From positions 1 through 64,000 of the forward strand of contig ARYC01000045.1 in the NCBI GenBank assembly GCA_000711775.1: a stretch of DNA of 64,000 bases, given 5' to 3'. The stretch comes from Oxytricha trifallax. Taxonomy: Eukaryota; Ciliophora; Spirotrichea; Sporadotrichida; Oxytrichidae. The stretch's first letter is position 1. Each line of letters starts with the position of its first letter. A program made the translations under genes and the position numbers. Below are positions 32,606 through 43,099 of this stretch, one piece after another. The notes under the pieces were generated by a model. The model did not search any database and had not been told where the DNA came from. It was given only the letters and a program-made list of their open reading frames with translations.

Positions 32606-34702
32606 ATGAACCAGATACCACAAGCTCAACAATAGTTTTCTTTGGAAACTTTACTGCAATTAGCTAGCCAAAATATGCCCTAGCAGCAATTTAACTCTTT
32701 ATAGGGGAGTAACGGTGGATAGACTTAGGGAATGAACGATAGTATGGCTCTTTTAAATCAGCTAGTTTAAAACTCTGCCTCAGCTGGCTAGAATTAAGTT
32801 TCTCAAAATCATTAAATTTCACAATCTTCTCAACTTTAGCATCAACCTGGTTAATAGTTAAACTAAAGTCAAATTTAGGCAGCTTTGAATCCTTAACTTC
32901 TTAATTAAGGCCAAAACCCTCAAGATTTCATCTAGAATTTAGTTTAGCAGCACGCTTAAAATCAATAGGTAGGTCAATTACCTTTAAATCAGGCAAACTT
33001 TCCTTAAAATTTAATGATGAATCAACCAAATTTGTCACAACTTCAAGGTAGCACTAATCAAGGACCCTAGTAGTAAATAGGAGGGTAACAAAGTCATATG
33101 CCTTAAAACTTCTAGGGCTTAGGTCTCCCTTAAAACAATGATAAGTAGTTAATTTAACCTTCAAATCTTCAGCAACCCCCTGTTAATTAGATTTAGCAGT
33201 TATTAGGATCTTTGGCATAATTCAACAATCTTTTAGCTCTGAGTTAGTTGGCTGGATTAATTACAAACAATCAGGGAGCGGCTCAACAAACTGGAATTCA
33301 AAATTAATTGAATCAACCTCAACAAATCTAGGAAGAGGAACATTTTTCAAAGTATTTCATTGGTGGAATACTGTATACAGCTAAAGGTAAGGGAAAATTA
33401 GGTTTAACATTTCTTTTAGAGTCTGATATTGAGAAGTATTTTAGACAATATGGTCATGTTGTTGATGTTGCAATTATGAGAGATAAACATACAGGAAAAA
33501 GTAGAGGATTTGCCTTCGTTACTTTCAAAGAGAACAATATGGAATCTGTAAGATAGTTGACGAAGAGACTTTTGAAGCCACCCACTCCCCATATTATATA
33601 GAATAGAATTATTGAGGTTAGAGAGGGTGATGGTTCTAAACCACCTGATTCTTTTTTAGACAAGCAAGCAGCTTTGCAGAAAGAGAGAGAAAGAGAAAGG
33701 GATAGAGGAGGTAATAGTAGCAGAAATGATAGAAGTTCAACAAATCAGCAATCTGATAGAGGAGTTGTCAATAGAAGAGACGATAGAGGTAGGGATAGAG
33801 ATAGAGATCGTGATAGAAACAATCGAGGCGATACTGCTAGAAACGATTAGTAGATTGATATGAAGCGTAAAGATCGTGAGCTCTAAAGATTAGAGACATA
33901 GGGTGTTAGGGATAAAGTCTTCGTTGGTGGTCTTGATTATTAACTTACTGATGAAGCCTTTAGGGCTCACTTCCAACAATATGGAGAAGTCAAGGATGCT
34001 CAAATTGTAAGAGAGCCTACAACTGGAGCTAGTCGAGGTTTTGGCTTCATTACCTATTTTGATGATAGAGTCTCTAAAAGACTGATTACTGATATTTAAG
34101 TCACCAATATGAATGGAAGAAAGGTTGATATTAGGACTGCTGAGCCCAAGCTTTCAGAAAAGATAGCAATCATAAATAAATCTGTTTAGGGAGAGGATAG
34201 AAGAAGAAATAAAAATCAGCATAGAGATAGAAGGTCAAGGGATCGTGAGAGGGATCGCGATAATTAAAGCAGAGATAGGCCAAGAGATAGAAATAATGGA
34301 ATGAAATTTATTAGGAGTAGAAGTAGAAGTAATAGAGAGAGCAATCGTGATCGCTATAGAGAAAGGGATTAAAAGTAATCCTACGAAGGCGGTGATCAAA
34401 GTTTTGCTTCAAATAACTCTTAGAACAGGAACAGTCAGCATGAAGGTAGTAGAAGAGGGGACAGTAGAGAAAAGCGTAGTAGTTAGAAAAGCTAATACAA
34501 TCCTGAACAGAATTAATAAAGTTACAATATCAAAAAAGAACAGAATGATCGTGAGTCCCAGCACTCTTCTTATAGTACAAATGCTTATAACTAATTTGAT
34601 AAAGGTGGACACTCAACTCAAATTGAGAATAGCAATAGTTAGAATGAGGTAGATTTTGTTTAAAAGTCAAATCAAAGTAACGAGGAGCACTCTGGATTTT
34701 GA
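32606..34702 (+). CDS. RNA-binding protein with two RRMs and RS/RD-rich regions, 687 aa
   Basis: One 33 nt intron (33387-33419) and no IES; 688 codons. The N-terminal ~245 residues are Q/N-rich. RRM1: YFIGGILYTAKESDIEKYF (RNP2 region), RGFAFVTF (RNP1), spanning about 33345-33630. A linker rich in RD/RE dipeptides follows. RRM2: KVFVGGLDYQLTDEAFRAHF and RGFGFITY, about 33910-34150. The tail has RDRDRERDRD and SRSRS repeats. The layout resembles hnRNP A/B-type or Musashi-type tandem RRM proteins fused to RS-like tails; a role in splicing or mRNA packaging is inferred. The absence of inserts over 2 kb contrasts with most neighbours. Confidence 0.92.
33387..33419 (+). other. spliceosomal intron, 33 nt, in RRM1
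   Basis: GTAAGG..TTTTAG. It is open in frame with no stop, so unspliced RNA would add 11 residues. Removal gives the canonical spacing ILYTAKESDIEKYF. Confidence 0.88.
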
Positions 34703-34877
34703 AAACTAAAGTATTAAATAGGTAAATTACCATAAATATTTTGTACTCTGGGATACTTAAAAAAATAGAAACATTTCATTTTCAATAAAAAACTTCAAAA
34801 TATTCTGTTTTTATTCCATGTTTCTCTTAAACTTTTTAAAATAAAAAACAATAATTTTGATAAAATTTAAATTTAAA

Positions 34878-35635
34878 ATGTCTGCACATCAAAAGTTAGC
34901 TGAAGAAAATTCTATCACAAACACAAGGATGAAATCAGCTTTTGGAACTGGTTTCAAAACCGCTGACGAAATACAAACAGAGCTCGAGACTGATGAAATA
35001 TCATCTTAATTCAGTAATATTTTTTTCTTCAATTATAATCTTTCATTTAGATACTCTGACTCCTGTAATAATTAACTCCTCAATTTTACTATAATCATAT
35101 TTTAGAGCTCAGTTTTGCCTCTATAAATCACAATGCATTTTGACTATATATACTCTATTTTCTATTCTGGATTCCTACTTTTCACTTTGATATTCAAAAG
35201 TAATCAATGTTAAAAAATTAAATCCTTTGATATAGATAACGGTGGTCTTTTATACCCTCCAAGCGTTTGGGAAGTAGAATTCGCAAGCGTCTTTTTCTTT
35301 TTATTGATATAAATATTCAGACTTAACCTGGGTTATAATGCTATTAAGTAATTAGAATTCATAATTAAAGTATTTGAAACAATACCCTTAAAACTATAAA
35401 TAATCAATCAACTTTTTATTTAAATGATAACAGAACAGAGCATATAATGTCAATGGTGCTATTCATGGTGTTTACTATATTCTCGACTATATTCTGCATT
35501 TATTTCAGTTTCTTGACAACCTATGTGCTAATGATCGAAATTGCAGTAGGAGTAATTGCTATATTTTTTGGAGTACTAGAAATTATTATGGCGTTGGTTG
35601 CTGTAATAAAGTTTAAAGGGGCTCATTCTAATTGA
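34878..35635 (+). CDS. TMEM17/TMEM216/TMEM80-family transition-zone membrane protein, 221 aa
   Basis: With one IES (35335-35426) removed it is 222 codons. The C-terminal 150 residues show four hydrophobic segments in the family order: SVLPLQITMHFDYIYSIFYSGFLL, LYPPSVWEVEFASVFFFLLIQIFRL, MSMVLFMVFTIFSTIFCIYF and VLMIEIAVGVIAIFFGVLEIIM. The LPLQI..Y start and IRL..G..GN-like end of helix 2 match TMEM216. Known members sit in the ciliary transition zone (MKS module). The N-terminal MSAHQKLAEEN.. part and the stretch 35000-35090 are less certain and may hide another insert of length divisible by three. Confidence 0.78.
35335..35426. other. IES, 92 bp, pointer ATAA
   Basis: ATAA at 35335-35338 and 35427-35430. 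Removal gives RLNLGYNRTEHIMSMVLF. A TATAATG repeat in the same area gives the wrong frame. Confidence 0.8.
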
Positions 35636-35773
35636 TGTTAAGGACTTTAATTTGTATTTTTTATGCATTAATATTTTGCTAAGTTCTTATTCTACATTTT
35701 ATATTGTAATACTTTAATTCAATGAAGAGAATTAGTAATTAGAAAGTATAATAATTATAATTAAAAGAAAAAA

Positions 35774-36298
35774 ATGCTGAATAAGTTCATTGCCAATAAG
35801 TTTTTATTTAGTGGAAGTTAAAGAGCTTTTGCATCTTTGAACACTTCTTCTCTGGAAGCAGCCCTAAAAGATCCTACTCACCTAAACTGGAACTAATTTT
35901 TCAGCTCAACTAACCCCAAGGATGTCGCTGAATCAGATCCACGCACAGTTGGAAAATTATTAAGAGTACTTTCACATACAGATGATAGCTAATAAACATA
36001 AGCTATAAGTAATGCAGTTGATGAATATTTCAGAAAGAGATTTAGAACTCTCGATTAAGAAGTTGCACTTGAAATTCTAAAGGATCTAGGTTCATAAGAT
36101 TCAGCAAGAATTCCAGCTCTAGACTCAAAATTCTGGGTATGGGAGACTCTTGAGACAGCCGTCTCTTAAAGTGTGATGAACTTAAATGAAGAGGACTTGT
36201 GGAAAGTAACAAAGGCTTTCTATGGAAATGCAAAGGGAAGTGAGAATTTTCAGAGAGACTTCGAAACTAGATATGCTCAACTCACAGCAACATTCTGA
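35774..36298 (+). CDS. hypothetical protein with mitochondrial-type N-terminus, 174 aa
   Basis: Uninterrupted 175 codons. The first 25 residues (MLNKFIANKFLFSGSQRAFASL) are basic, hydroxylated and lack acidic residues, like a mitochondrial targeting peptide. The rest is a soluble helical protein (VGKLLRVLSHTDDSQQ, VALEILKDLG, FWVWETLETAV). Not recognised; the spacing of short helices suggests a helical-repeat or matrix protein. No insert, no intron. Confidence 0.85.
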
Positions 36299-36483
36299 AT
36301 AAAGATAGAATACGCAAATTGCATAGATTACGGGCTTTTCATAAAGAGTGGAAGATATTCTTCTCATAGTGAAAGTTCTTTATTTAAACTAATAAAAATC
36401 TGTAATAATTCATGTTTTCCACTACTTAAATTATAAACTAATATTGATATTGATTTCTAATTTAAATTGTTATAATTTCAAAT

Positions 36484-38288
36484 ATGAATTTTTCAGATCC
36501 AATCCCACAATCTCACTGTGCCTTTTCAAATGAAGGTACACTTTTAGCTATTGCTAAAGCTGCTGAACTTTATGTAAATATTTTAAACTTTTAATTTAAT
36601 TCGATTTAGATCTTTGAAGCTGAGAAGCTTACAATGAGAGATAAGTTTGTGTTCAAGGATGTAATAACTTCAATCGAGTGGTCTCCAGACGACAATTTTA
36701 TAATGGCAATTCTTGGAAAACAAAATTAAATACATTTGAGGTGCTTGAATCCTCAAGTCATTGAAGGCTATCAAGAAGGTTGGACAGGAAAAATTGAAGA
36801 AGGTATGATCGGTCTAGCAGGGTAATGTTGGTCTCCAGACTCAAGATAAATTATATCCTTTTCAGATTTGCAGCTCAGAGCAACAGTCTGGTCTTTAGTT
36901 GAGTAAAAAGCAGTGGCTTAAATAAGAAATCCCAAGCTTCTTCCACCCAAAGGAGTATGCTTTACTAAGAATTAGAAGTTTATGGCTTTAGCAGAACGAA
37001 GAGAGACTAAAGACTGGATTTCAATTTATTATGCAGGTGCTGACTGGAAACTTGTAAACACTTTTGAAGTTGAAACCTTTGATCTTGTTGACATTATGTG
37101 GTGCAAAGAAGACACAGCTCTTGTAGTCTACGATACACCATTAGAAGCAAAGGTTCTGGTATACTCAGCTTTGACTGGAGACATTTTAGCTAGACATTAG
37201 CTTCACAGTCCAGGTCTTGGAGTTAAAAGTGTATCACTCTCTCCAAGCGGTATATTCATGGCTGTAGCTTACTTTGACGTTAAACTTAGAGTTTTTAATG
37301 CTTACTCTAACAAAGAAATTGTGATCCTTGATCATGTATCATAAATCAATTTAAGTGCTGAGGAACATACCAATGTGCTTGTTTATAGAGAAGAGTAGAT
37401 AAGAGATCGAGATAGTTACAATAAAGAGATATATACATTTAGTTATGTAAATATTCAAGGAAACAAGGAAAATCAAGATTAGCAGATTATCAAGCTACCC
37501 TTACTGCCAAAGAAAGAAATTTAGGCTTACAATGCAAGTACTTTTGAGAAAGTTGGATTGCAAGGCCCTCCAACTGGAGTTTCACTAATTTAATGGAGTT
37601 TCGACTCTAAATATATGGCTACTAAGTGTGATTAAGTCCCTAATGTAGTATATATTTGGGATATGTAATCTGTCGAGCTTCATTCTGTACTCGTTCATTT
37701 ATCTATTACGTTTTAATTAGATTAGTTCATAATTTATTTATTCATTTGAATCCTGTAAAGAATTTCTCCTTTGGGCCATTAACTCACCAACTCTGCATTG
37801 CAACTTCTCAATCAAGATTTTTCACTTGGAATCCCTTTTAAGCAGCAGTTTATGAATTAACCTCTGATCAAGCTGGAATCACTCAATAAACTAATATCCT
37901 TGCTGTAAACAAGATAAAATGGAACCCTAAAGGAAATAAACTCATACTTATAGACAAAGGCTAAGCAATGATAGCTTTCCCTGGTTATGAATTCAGCAAT
38001 TTCGAGTAGATTTAATCTCAAAAGCAACAATATTCCAATCATTAATCAAAGGACAGAGCTTATAACTAAGACTATAACAATCTGCTTCAGTCCCCAGCTA
38101 TTATGAACAGCAACTATAAGTAATAGCAATAGAATTCAGCAAATTTTAACACAAACTTCAATAATGGTGGGAATCTGAGATTTAGCGGATAGAACGTTTA
38201 AAATAATGGTAGTTATGTGACTATGAGCAGTGGTGCTAATAATGGCATGGCTATAAGCAGCAGTTATGGTTTCGATATGGATAATTGA
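36484..38288 (+). CDS. WRAP73: WRAP73/WDR8-like WD-repeat protein, 573 aa
   Basis: One 36 nt intron (36574-36609) and one IES (37694-37740) removed give 574 codons. Family hallmarks in order: SIEWSPDDNFIMAIL, GKIEEGMIGLAGQCWSPDSR, ISFSDLQLRATVWSL, FMALAERRETKDWISIYYAG, WKLVNTFEVETFDLVDIMW, LGVKSVSLSPSGIFMAVAYFD, VSLIQWSFDSKYMATKCD and KWNPKGNKLILIDKG. The tail is Q/N-rich. WRAP73 works with SSX2IP at centrosomes and centriolar satellites and in ciliogenesis; the ciliate protein is expected at basal bodies by inference. Symbol assigned by motif order, not by database search. Confidence 0.9.
37694..37740. other. IES, 47 bp, pointer TTCATTT
   Basis: TTCATTT at 37694-37700 and 37741-37747. Removal gives LHSVLVHLNPVKNFSFG in the WRAP73-like gene. 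Confidence 0.92.
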
Positions 38289-38510
38289 TAATTATAGCTT
38301 TAAATATGATTTAGTTTAGTTGTGGAAACTAAATATAATAGAGAAAGTTTATTAAAGAATATTATAGATTAGAATTGAATCAATGCATTTCAGAAATCTC
38401 AATGATTATTTAAATTCAATATTGGAATAATTGTTCTGATCAAATGTTAAGTAAATTAAAGATATCTAAATTATTTTATTCATTTATTATAATTGAAACT
38501 ATATAAAGAT

Positions 38511-39796
38511 ATGAGCGCTAAAGAATTAAAAGTATCCAAAAATTATATATTTTATAAAACCATAAAATTGTGCGTTAATTTACATGTTATATTTTTGAAA
38601 TATCCCCTTTAAGATTTACAGATAAAATATGCGTAGTAACCGGTGGTTTGAGTGGAATTGGTTTTGCAATATCCTAACGTTTATTGAAAGAAGGTGCAGC
38701 TGCAGTAATAGCAATGGGATTACCTAATTATCATATTATTATAAATTTACATTTACATTATTTAAACTTAGAGATTAAGTATTATTCCAATGACTAAACT
38801 GTAATATTTTTGTTAAAATAATTGAATGAGAAGACTGATGAGAGCAATTATTAAGAGCTTTTGAATGCGAGATTAGACAAAGAAAAGTAATAAGTCTTAG
38901 TTTATCATGGTGATTTAACAAATTCCCAATGGAGATCATAAGTTGTTAGCGATGTTACTATTGGAAGAATTTGTATATAACATTATGATACATTTTCCTA
39001 TATTAACTGAATTTTTTTTTTATATTTTGGAGTTTTAATAACAATAAATTAGAGAAAACTCATTTTTATTGAATATTAAAAATGAGATATATCTTTACCC
39101 TATAATCCTAACAATACTTAATTTGGACATGTGGATGTTCTATTCGCAAATGCAGGAGTAGGAATATAAGCCCCTACTATGACTGGCCACCTCTCAGAAG
39201 AAAATTACGACAAACTTTTCAATGTGAATGTTAAGTCTCAATTTTTCCTGATAAAAGATTTTCTGCCATTGATGAGAAAACAACCAAACAAAATGAAAAG
39301 TATATTGGTGACGTCTAGTAATGCTGGGATTAATCCAGTCAAGTAGTTTGGGGTTTATGGCATGACCAAGGCTGCTTTGAATAATATGGTCAAATGGCTT
39401 GCATAAGAATTATATATTATATGACATGAATACAATTTTTAATTTTGAAGGTATTTGCCACTCAAAATAATTAATGCTTTATTAATTGATAAGAGTTAAG
39501 TGCTGACAATATAAGAGTAAACTCATGATATATAATGGTATATATATATAGCCATTAAATTCTTTTCATAAATTTAAGAAAAATATATTTTTAACTCTAT
39601 ATGTCCTGGATTGACTGACACTCAAATGATAACAAGCTAATCCAACTATGAAAAATTGAAGAAAATTTATCCTAAAAAATCAGTGGGAAAACCAGAAGAC
39701 ATAGCAGCAGTGGCTTGCATGATTACTAGCGAGATTGATGGAGCATTTATTAATGGAGAGAGTTACTCAGTACATGGAGGTTTCGCTAAATTGTGA
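38511..39796 (+). CDS. short-chain dehydrogenase/reductase, copy 1
   Basis: Classical SDR motifs: TGGLSGIG (TGxxxGxG cofactor loop), NAGVG, SILVTSSNAG (catalytic Ser), YGMTKAALNN (YxxxK) and ICPGLTDTQM (PG motif). IESs with pointers TATCC (38533-38600), TTGGA (38961-39122), TTA (39410-39495) and AACTC (39520-39592) are resolved; a further insert lies somewhere in 38718-38826, where the frame is AT-rich and poor. Ends GGFAKL, TGA 39794-39796. NAD(P)-dependent oxidoreductase; substrate unknown. A paralogue follows in tandem on the same strand. Confidence 0.88.
38533..38600. other. IES, 68 bp, pointer TATCC
   Basis: TATCC at 38533-38537 and 38601-38605. Removal gives KELKVSPLRFTDKICVVTGG. Confidence 0.88.
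38961..39122. other. IES, 162 bp, pointer TTGGA
   Basis: TTGGA at 38961-38965 and 39123-39127. Removal gives SDVTIGHVDVLFANAGVG. Confidence 0.9.
39410..39495. other. IES, 86 bp, pointer TTA
   Basis: TTA at 39410-39412 and 39496-39498. Removal gives WLAQELSADNIRVN. Confidence 0.8.
39520..39592. other. IES, 73 bp, pointer AACTC
   Basis: AACTC at 39520-39524 and 39593-39597. Removal gives NIRVNSICPGLTDTQM. It is separated from the previous insert by a 24 bp coding island. Confidence 0.9.
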
Positions 39797-40286
39797 TAAT
39801 ATCTCTTTTTATTGAAAGTAATATTAGTTTAATGTGAAAAATCAAAAATAAAAGTCAATTTATATGGAATTGTTATCCTTATTTTGAGATTAACAGAAAA
39901 TAATTCAAGTCAATTGTGGAGAAAGATTATTAATAATTCTTGAATTGAAATAAAATAAAATAAGCAGATTAAAAATCTTTTACCATCATTTCTATGTATT
40001 TATATTTATCATATTTCAAGATAGCTCATATGAAAATATAATAATGACATAAGACTTTTGTATAATGATTTTCTTTTTATTTCATTATAAATCTAAGATT
40101 ATTTTGAAAGTAATCATATTATTTTTTGATTTTTATCTTCTCAAAAAAGACAAATTCATTGTAAAACATTATATAAATTGCTCAATTTTAAATTGTCAAA
40201 AAATCTAAAAAATTAAAAAATAATTATTTTTTTATTAGGTGTAAATACCCAAAAAACTTCTAAAAACAATAAAGATATAATTAAAA
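39797..40286. other. AT-rich intergenic DNA between the two SDR copies
   Basis: No coding signal seen. Confidence 0.6.
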
Positions 40287-41408
40287 ATGTCATAGATAAA
40301 TTAAGTTCCTTTATAAAGATACCAAAACACAGTTTGTCTGATCACGGGAGGAACCACTGGCATTGGCTTAGGAATAGTCAAAAGAGTTTTACAAGAAGGT
40401 GGTTCAGTCGTCATCGCTACAATTGAAAATAATTTAAACGAAATATTAAACTAACAAAGACAAACTTTCTTAAATTTTATTAAACAAATCGATTGTAAAA
40501 GGGTTTTGCCATTTCTTTTAGTAATAAACTGTTTCCAATTTAAGAATTTTTAACATAGATTAATTTTAAGTTTAATTGTTTCAAAACTTTCCCGTAAAGT
40601 AAGATTGAGGGAATTCATTGTGACATTGCCTCAAAATAAGATAGACTCAATCTTACGAATTTAATTTCCCAGAAATTCGGGAAGCTAGATATAATATTTG
40701 CAAATGCAGCTGTAATATAATACAAGAGAAATCAATTGGAGCTGAAAGAAGACCAATTCTAGAAAATGTTTGATGTCAATGTCAAAGCTAACTTTATCAT
40801 TAAAAATAAGTAGTTTATAAGATTAAAAAGAACAAAATTCATTAACTTTTTCTTGATAAAGGAATGCCTAGATTTAATGAAGAAGAGTGATAGAGGAGAT
40901 GCAAATATTTTGCTTACTTCTAGCATGGTTTCTAAGACACCTGACAGATATTTAAAGCTAAAATTTATATGTATAATGAATTTGTTTATTTACACTTTGA
41001 TAAGTACAAATTATTTATCTACTATGCTGTAATTTTTAATAATATGGAGGAGTGTATGCTATGACTAAGGCAGCCCTTAACAACATGGCAATCTGGTTAT
41101 CTCAAGAATTATCTGAATTTAACATAAGAGTTAACACTATCTGCCCTGGAGCTTTTAAGACCTAAATGACTGTTAAGTAACAAGATGCTTTTGGATCGTT
41201 TTAATTTGTAGATTTATGTAAAAATTGATATAACTAATTACAATTATAAAGGATAATACAATTCTATTTATCATTAAGCTCTAAAGCTTTTGGAGAGCCA
41301 GAGTAATTGGCTAGTGTCGCATGTATGATGGCTTCAAAAGATGGGTCATTTATTAATGGAGAGAGTTATGTAGTAGATAATAAGATATTCTCTAAATTTA
41401 AACTATGA
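40287..41408 (+). CDS. short-chain dehydrogenase/reductase, copy 2
   Basis: Same layout as copy 1: LITGGTTGIGLGIVKR (cofactor loop), DIIFANAAV, ILLTSSMVS (catalytic Ser), YAMTKAALNN (YxxxK) and TICPGAFKTQM, then ACMMASKDGSFINGESY. Ends at TGA 41406-41408. Inserts are evident between about 40430-40600, 40795-40860, 40950-41040 and 41180-41280, because each breaks a conserved motif order, but I did not fix every pointer. The positions only partly match those of copy 1, so the two genes acquired at least some inserts independently or lost them after duplication. Substrate unknown. Confidence 0.85.
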
Positions 41409-41854
41409 AAGGTAGATTTATATCGAAATATCTATACTAAAATTCTTTAATTATCTCAAAAGCTTTCGCCATTTATATAAATTAAACATCTCAAATCAAT
41501 ATAAGTCATACTTTCAATGATTCTTTTGTTTGTTAGATATTCTCAGGAGTAGAACATACATTCACAATCATTAAAGTTTTAGTTTCATAAGTCAGGCAAT
41601 CTTACAAAATTCTTGTTAATTTTGACTCTCTATAGGGTGGATTTTATTTTTATTTTGCTTTTCTATCTGCAATCATCATGAAAACTCTGCCCAATCAATA
41701 TTAAATTTTGCAATTTTGTATAATATGATACATTTTAAAATTCAAGTGATTGAAATATCTAATTTTAAATTTACCTGATTATAATTAATAATTTTGCTCT
41801 ATCAATTCCATTTTTACTCTTTCCCATTCGAACAACTAAATTATGTAGGACATA
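41409..41854. other. AT-rich intergenic DNA
   Basis: No convincing gene in either strand. Confidence 0.5.
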
Positions 41855-43050
41855 ATGTATTAGAAACTTTCTAGAGGCTTTGGTAACTCAGACGACGTGA
41901 GAAATATAGCAAAAGATCAGAAACCCTTGCTTAATCACCATTTCTAGTTAGTCAACTTGCCTAGATTCACATAGTACACTTTGGTTTGCCAGAAGAAACT
42001 ACTATGGGATTCCGATCAGAAATCCCATGTACAAGAGTGCGCAGTCATAGTAAACCCATAAGATATAATGTGTCCAGTTGGCCAAGCAATATGGAATGCC
42101 AGTGCACTAAACTGTTATTTATGTAAGTTCAGAGCTGAGAATCTAGAAACAGTGATTTTACACTATGCCATGGAGCACATCAAGTATCAAATGCATTTCA
42201 TGATCAAGAATCACAAAAGATACCTTGAACTATCAGACAACGACATGGTAGAGTTTCAACAGCATCAGCAATCCTATGATGAATTCATTTTGTATCTTCA
42301 AGAAGAGACATCTCAAGCTGTCTAACTAGAGAAGGTCAAGCTTGTGAACTAAATATAATAAAACGGCTTGAATGATGTGAAGGTCTATGATATGATATTG
42401 AGTTTTATCAAAGTCGTCAAGGATTAGCCTCTCATGTCCAGAATTGATTATACAGTGAACAAGTTCAGTGAGTTAACTTCTAGAAATAAGACTAGTGAGA
42501 TTGAGAAGCTTTAAAATATGCAAATGAAGTATATTCATGACAAGAATCTATCTATGATATGGCATGATCCCTTGACTGGTCACATTAAATTAGTAATTTT
42601 TCACATTTAATCATAAATTTTTTATCTAGAAACAATGTGTAAATGAAGATATTGATCATAACATAGACGATACAGCAGAGATTTATAAGCAGCTATATCT
42701 CAATCTTACTATTATGGAGAAGGTAATTAGCCTGGATTTTATTTTATTTTTTTCATTAGAAAATTGAGGAGTGGATGATCAATGATCCTCTTCTAGAGGT
42801 TGAGATCAAGTAATTCATGAAACTTTGGAACAAACTTGCAATTAATCACTAATTTAAGAGCTACTTCGACACTGCAAGAATTATTGAATTACTCATGCCC
42901 TTCTGTAGGCACTACAAAACCTCGCAGTTGAGTTCAAGTGAAAATTCAAGAAACATGCTACTAATATTTCTGACTCATTTATATCAGAATAACTTGATTA
43001 AACCCACTGATGTACAGTAGCATCTCCAGATATTTGATGAGACTTAATGA
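41855..43050 (+). CDS. SUZ12-like protein: C2H2-type finger plus VEFS-box, 373 aa
   Basis: Two 37 nt introns (42593-42629, 42723-42759) and no IES; 374 codons, TGA 43048-43050. Residues about 80-110 form a zinc-finger-like CYLCKFRAENLETVILHYAMEH (C-x2-C..H-x4-H). The last ~110 residues resemble the VEFS box of SUZ12/EMF2: EEWMINDPLLEVEIKQFMKLWN followed by a helical end. SUZ12 is the scaffold subunit of PRC2, which methylates H3K27 (and H3K9 in Paramecium). In Paramecium, PRC2 activity is needed for silencing and elimination of germline DNA; a similar role here is inference. The protein is shorter than animal SUZ12, and the match rests on two motifs. Confidence 0.72.
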
Positions 43051-43099
43051 TAGATGAAAATGTATATTGATGTATTTTAATTTGGCTAAGTTTATTTCT

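Noticed and set aside
34347-34652. 101-residue plus-strand frame overlapping the RRM gene
   Set aside because: It is an alternative frame of the RD/Q-rich tail of the 687-residue RRM protein, which is open in the main frame with TAA/TAG as Gln.
35331-35448. TATAATG repeat as pointer in the TMEM-like gene
   Set aside because: A 7 bp match, but in the wrong phase; ATAA gives the family-like LGYNRTEH reading and divisible length.
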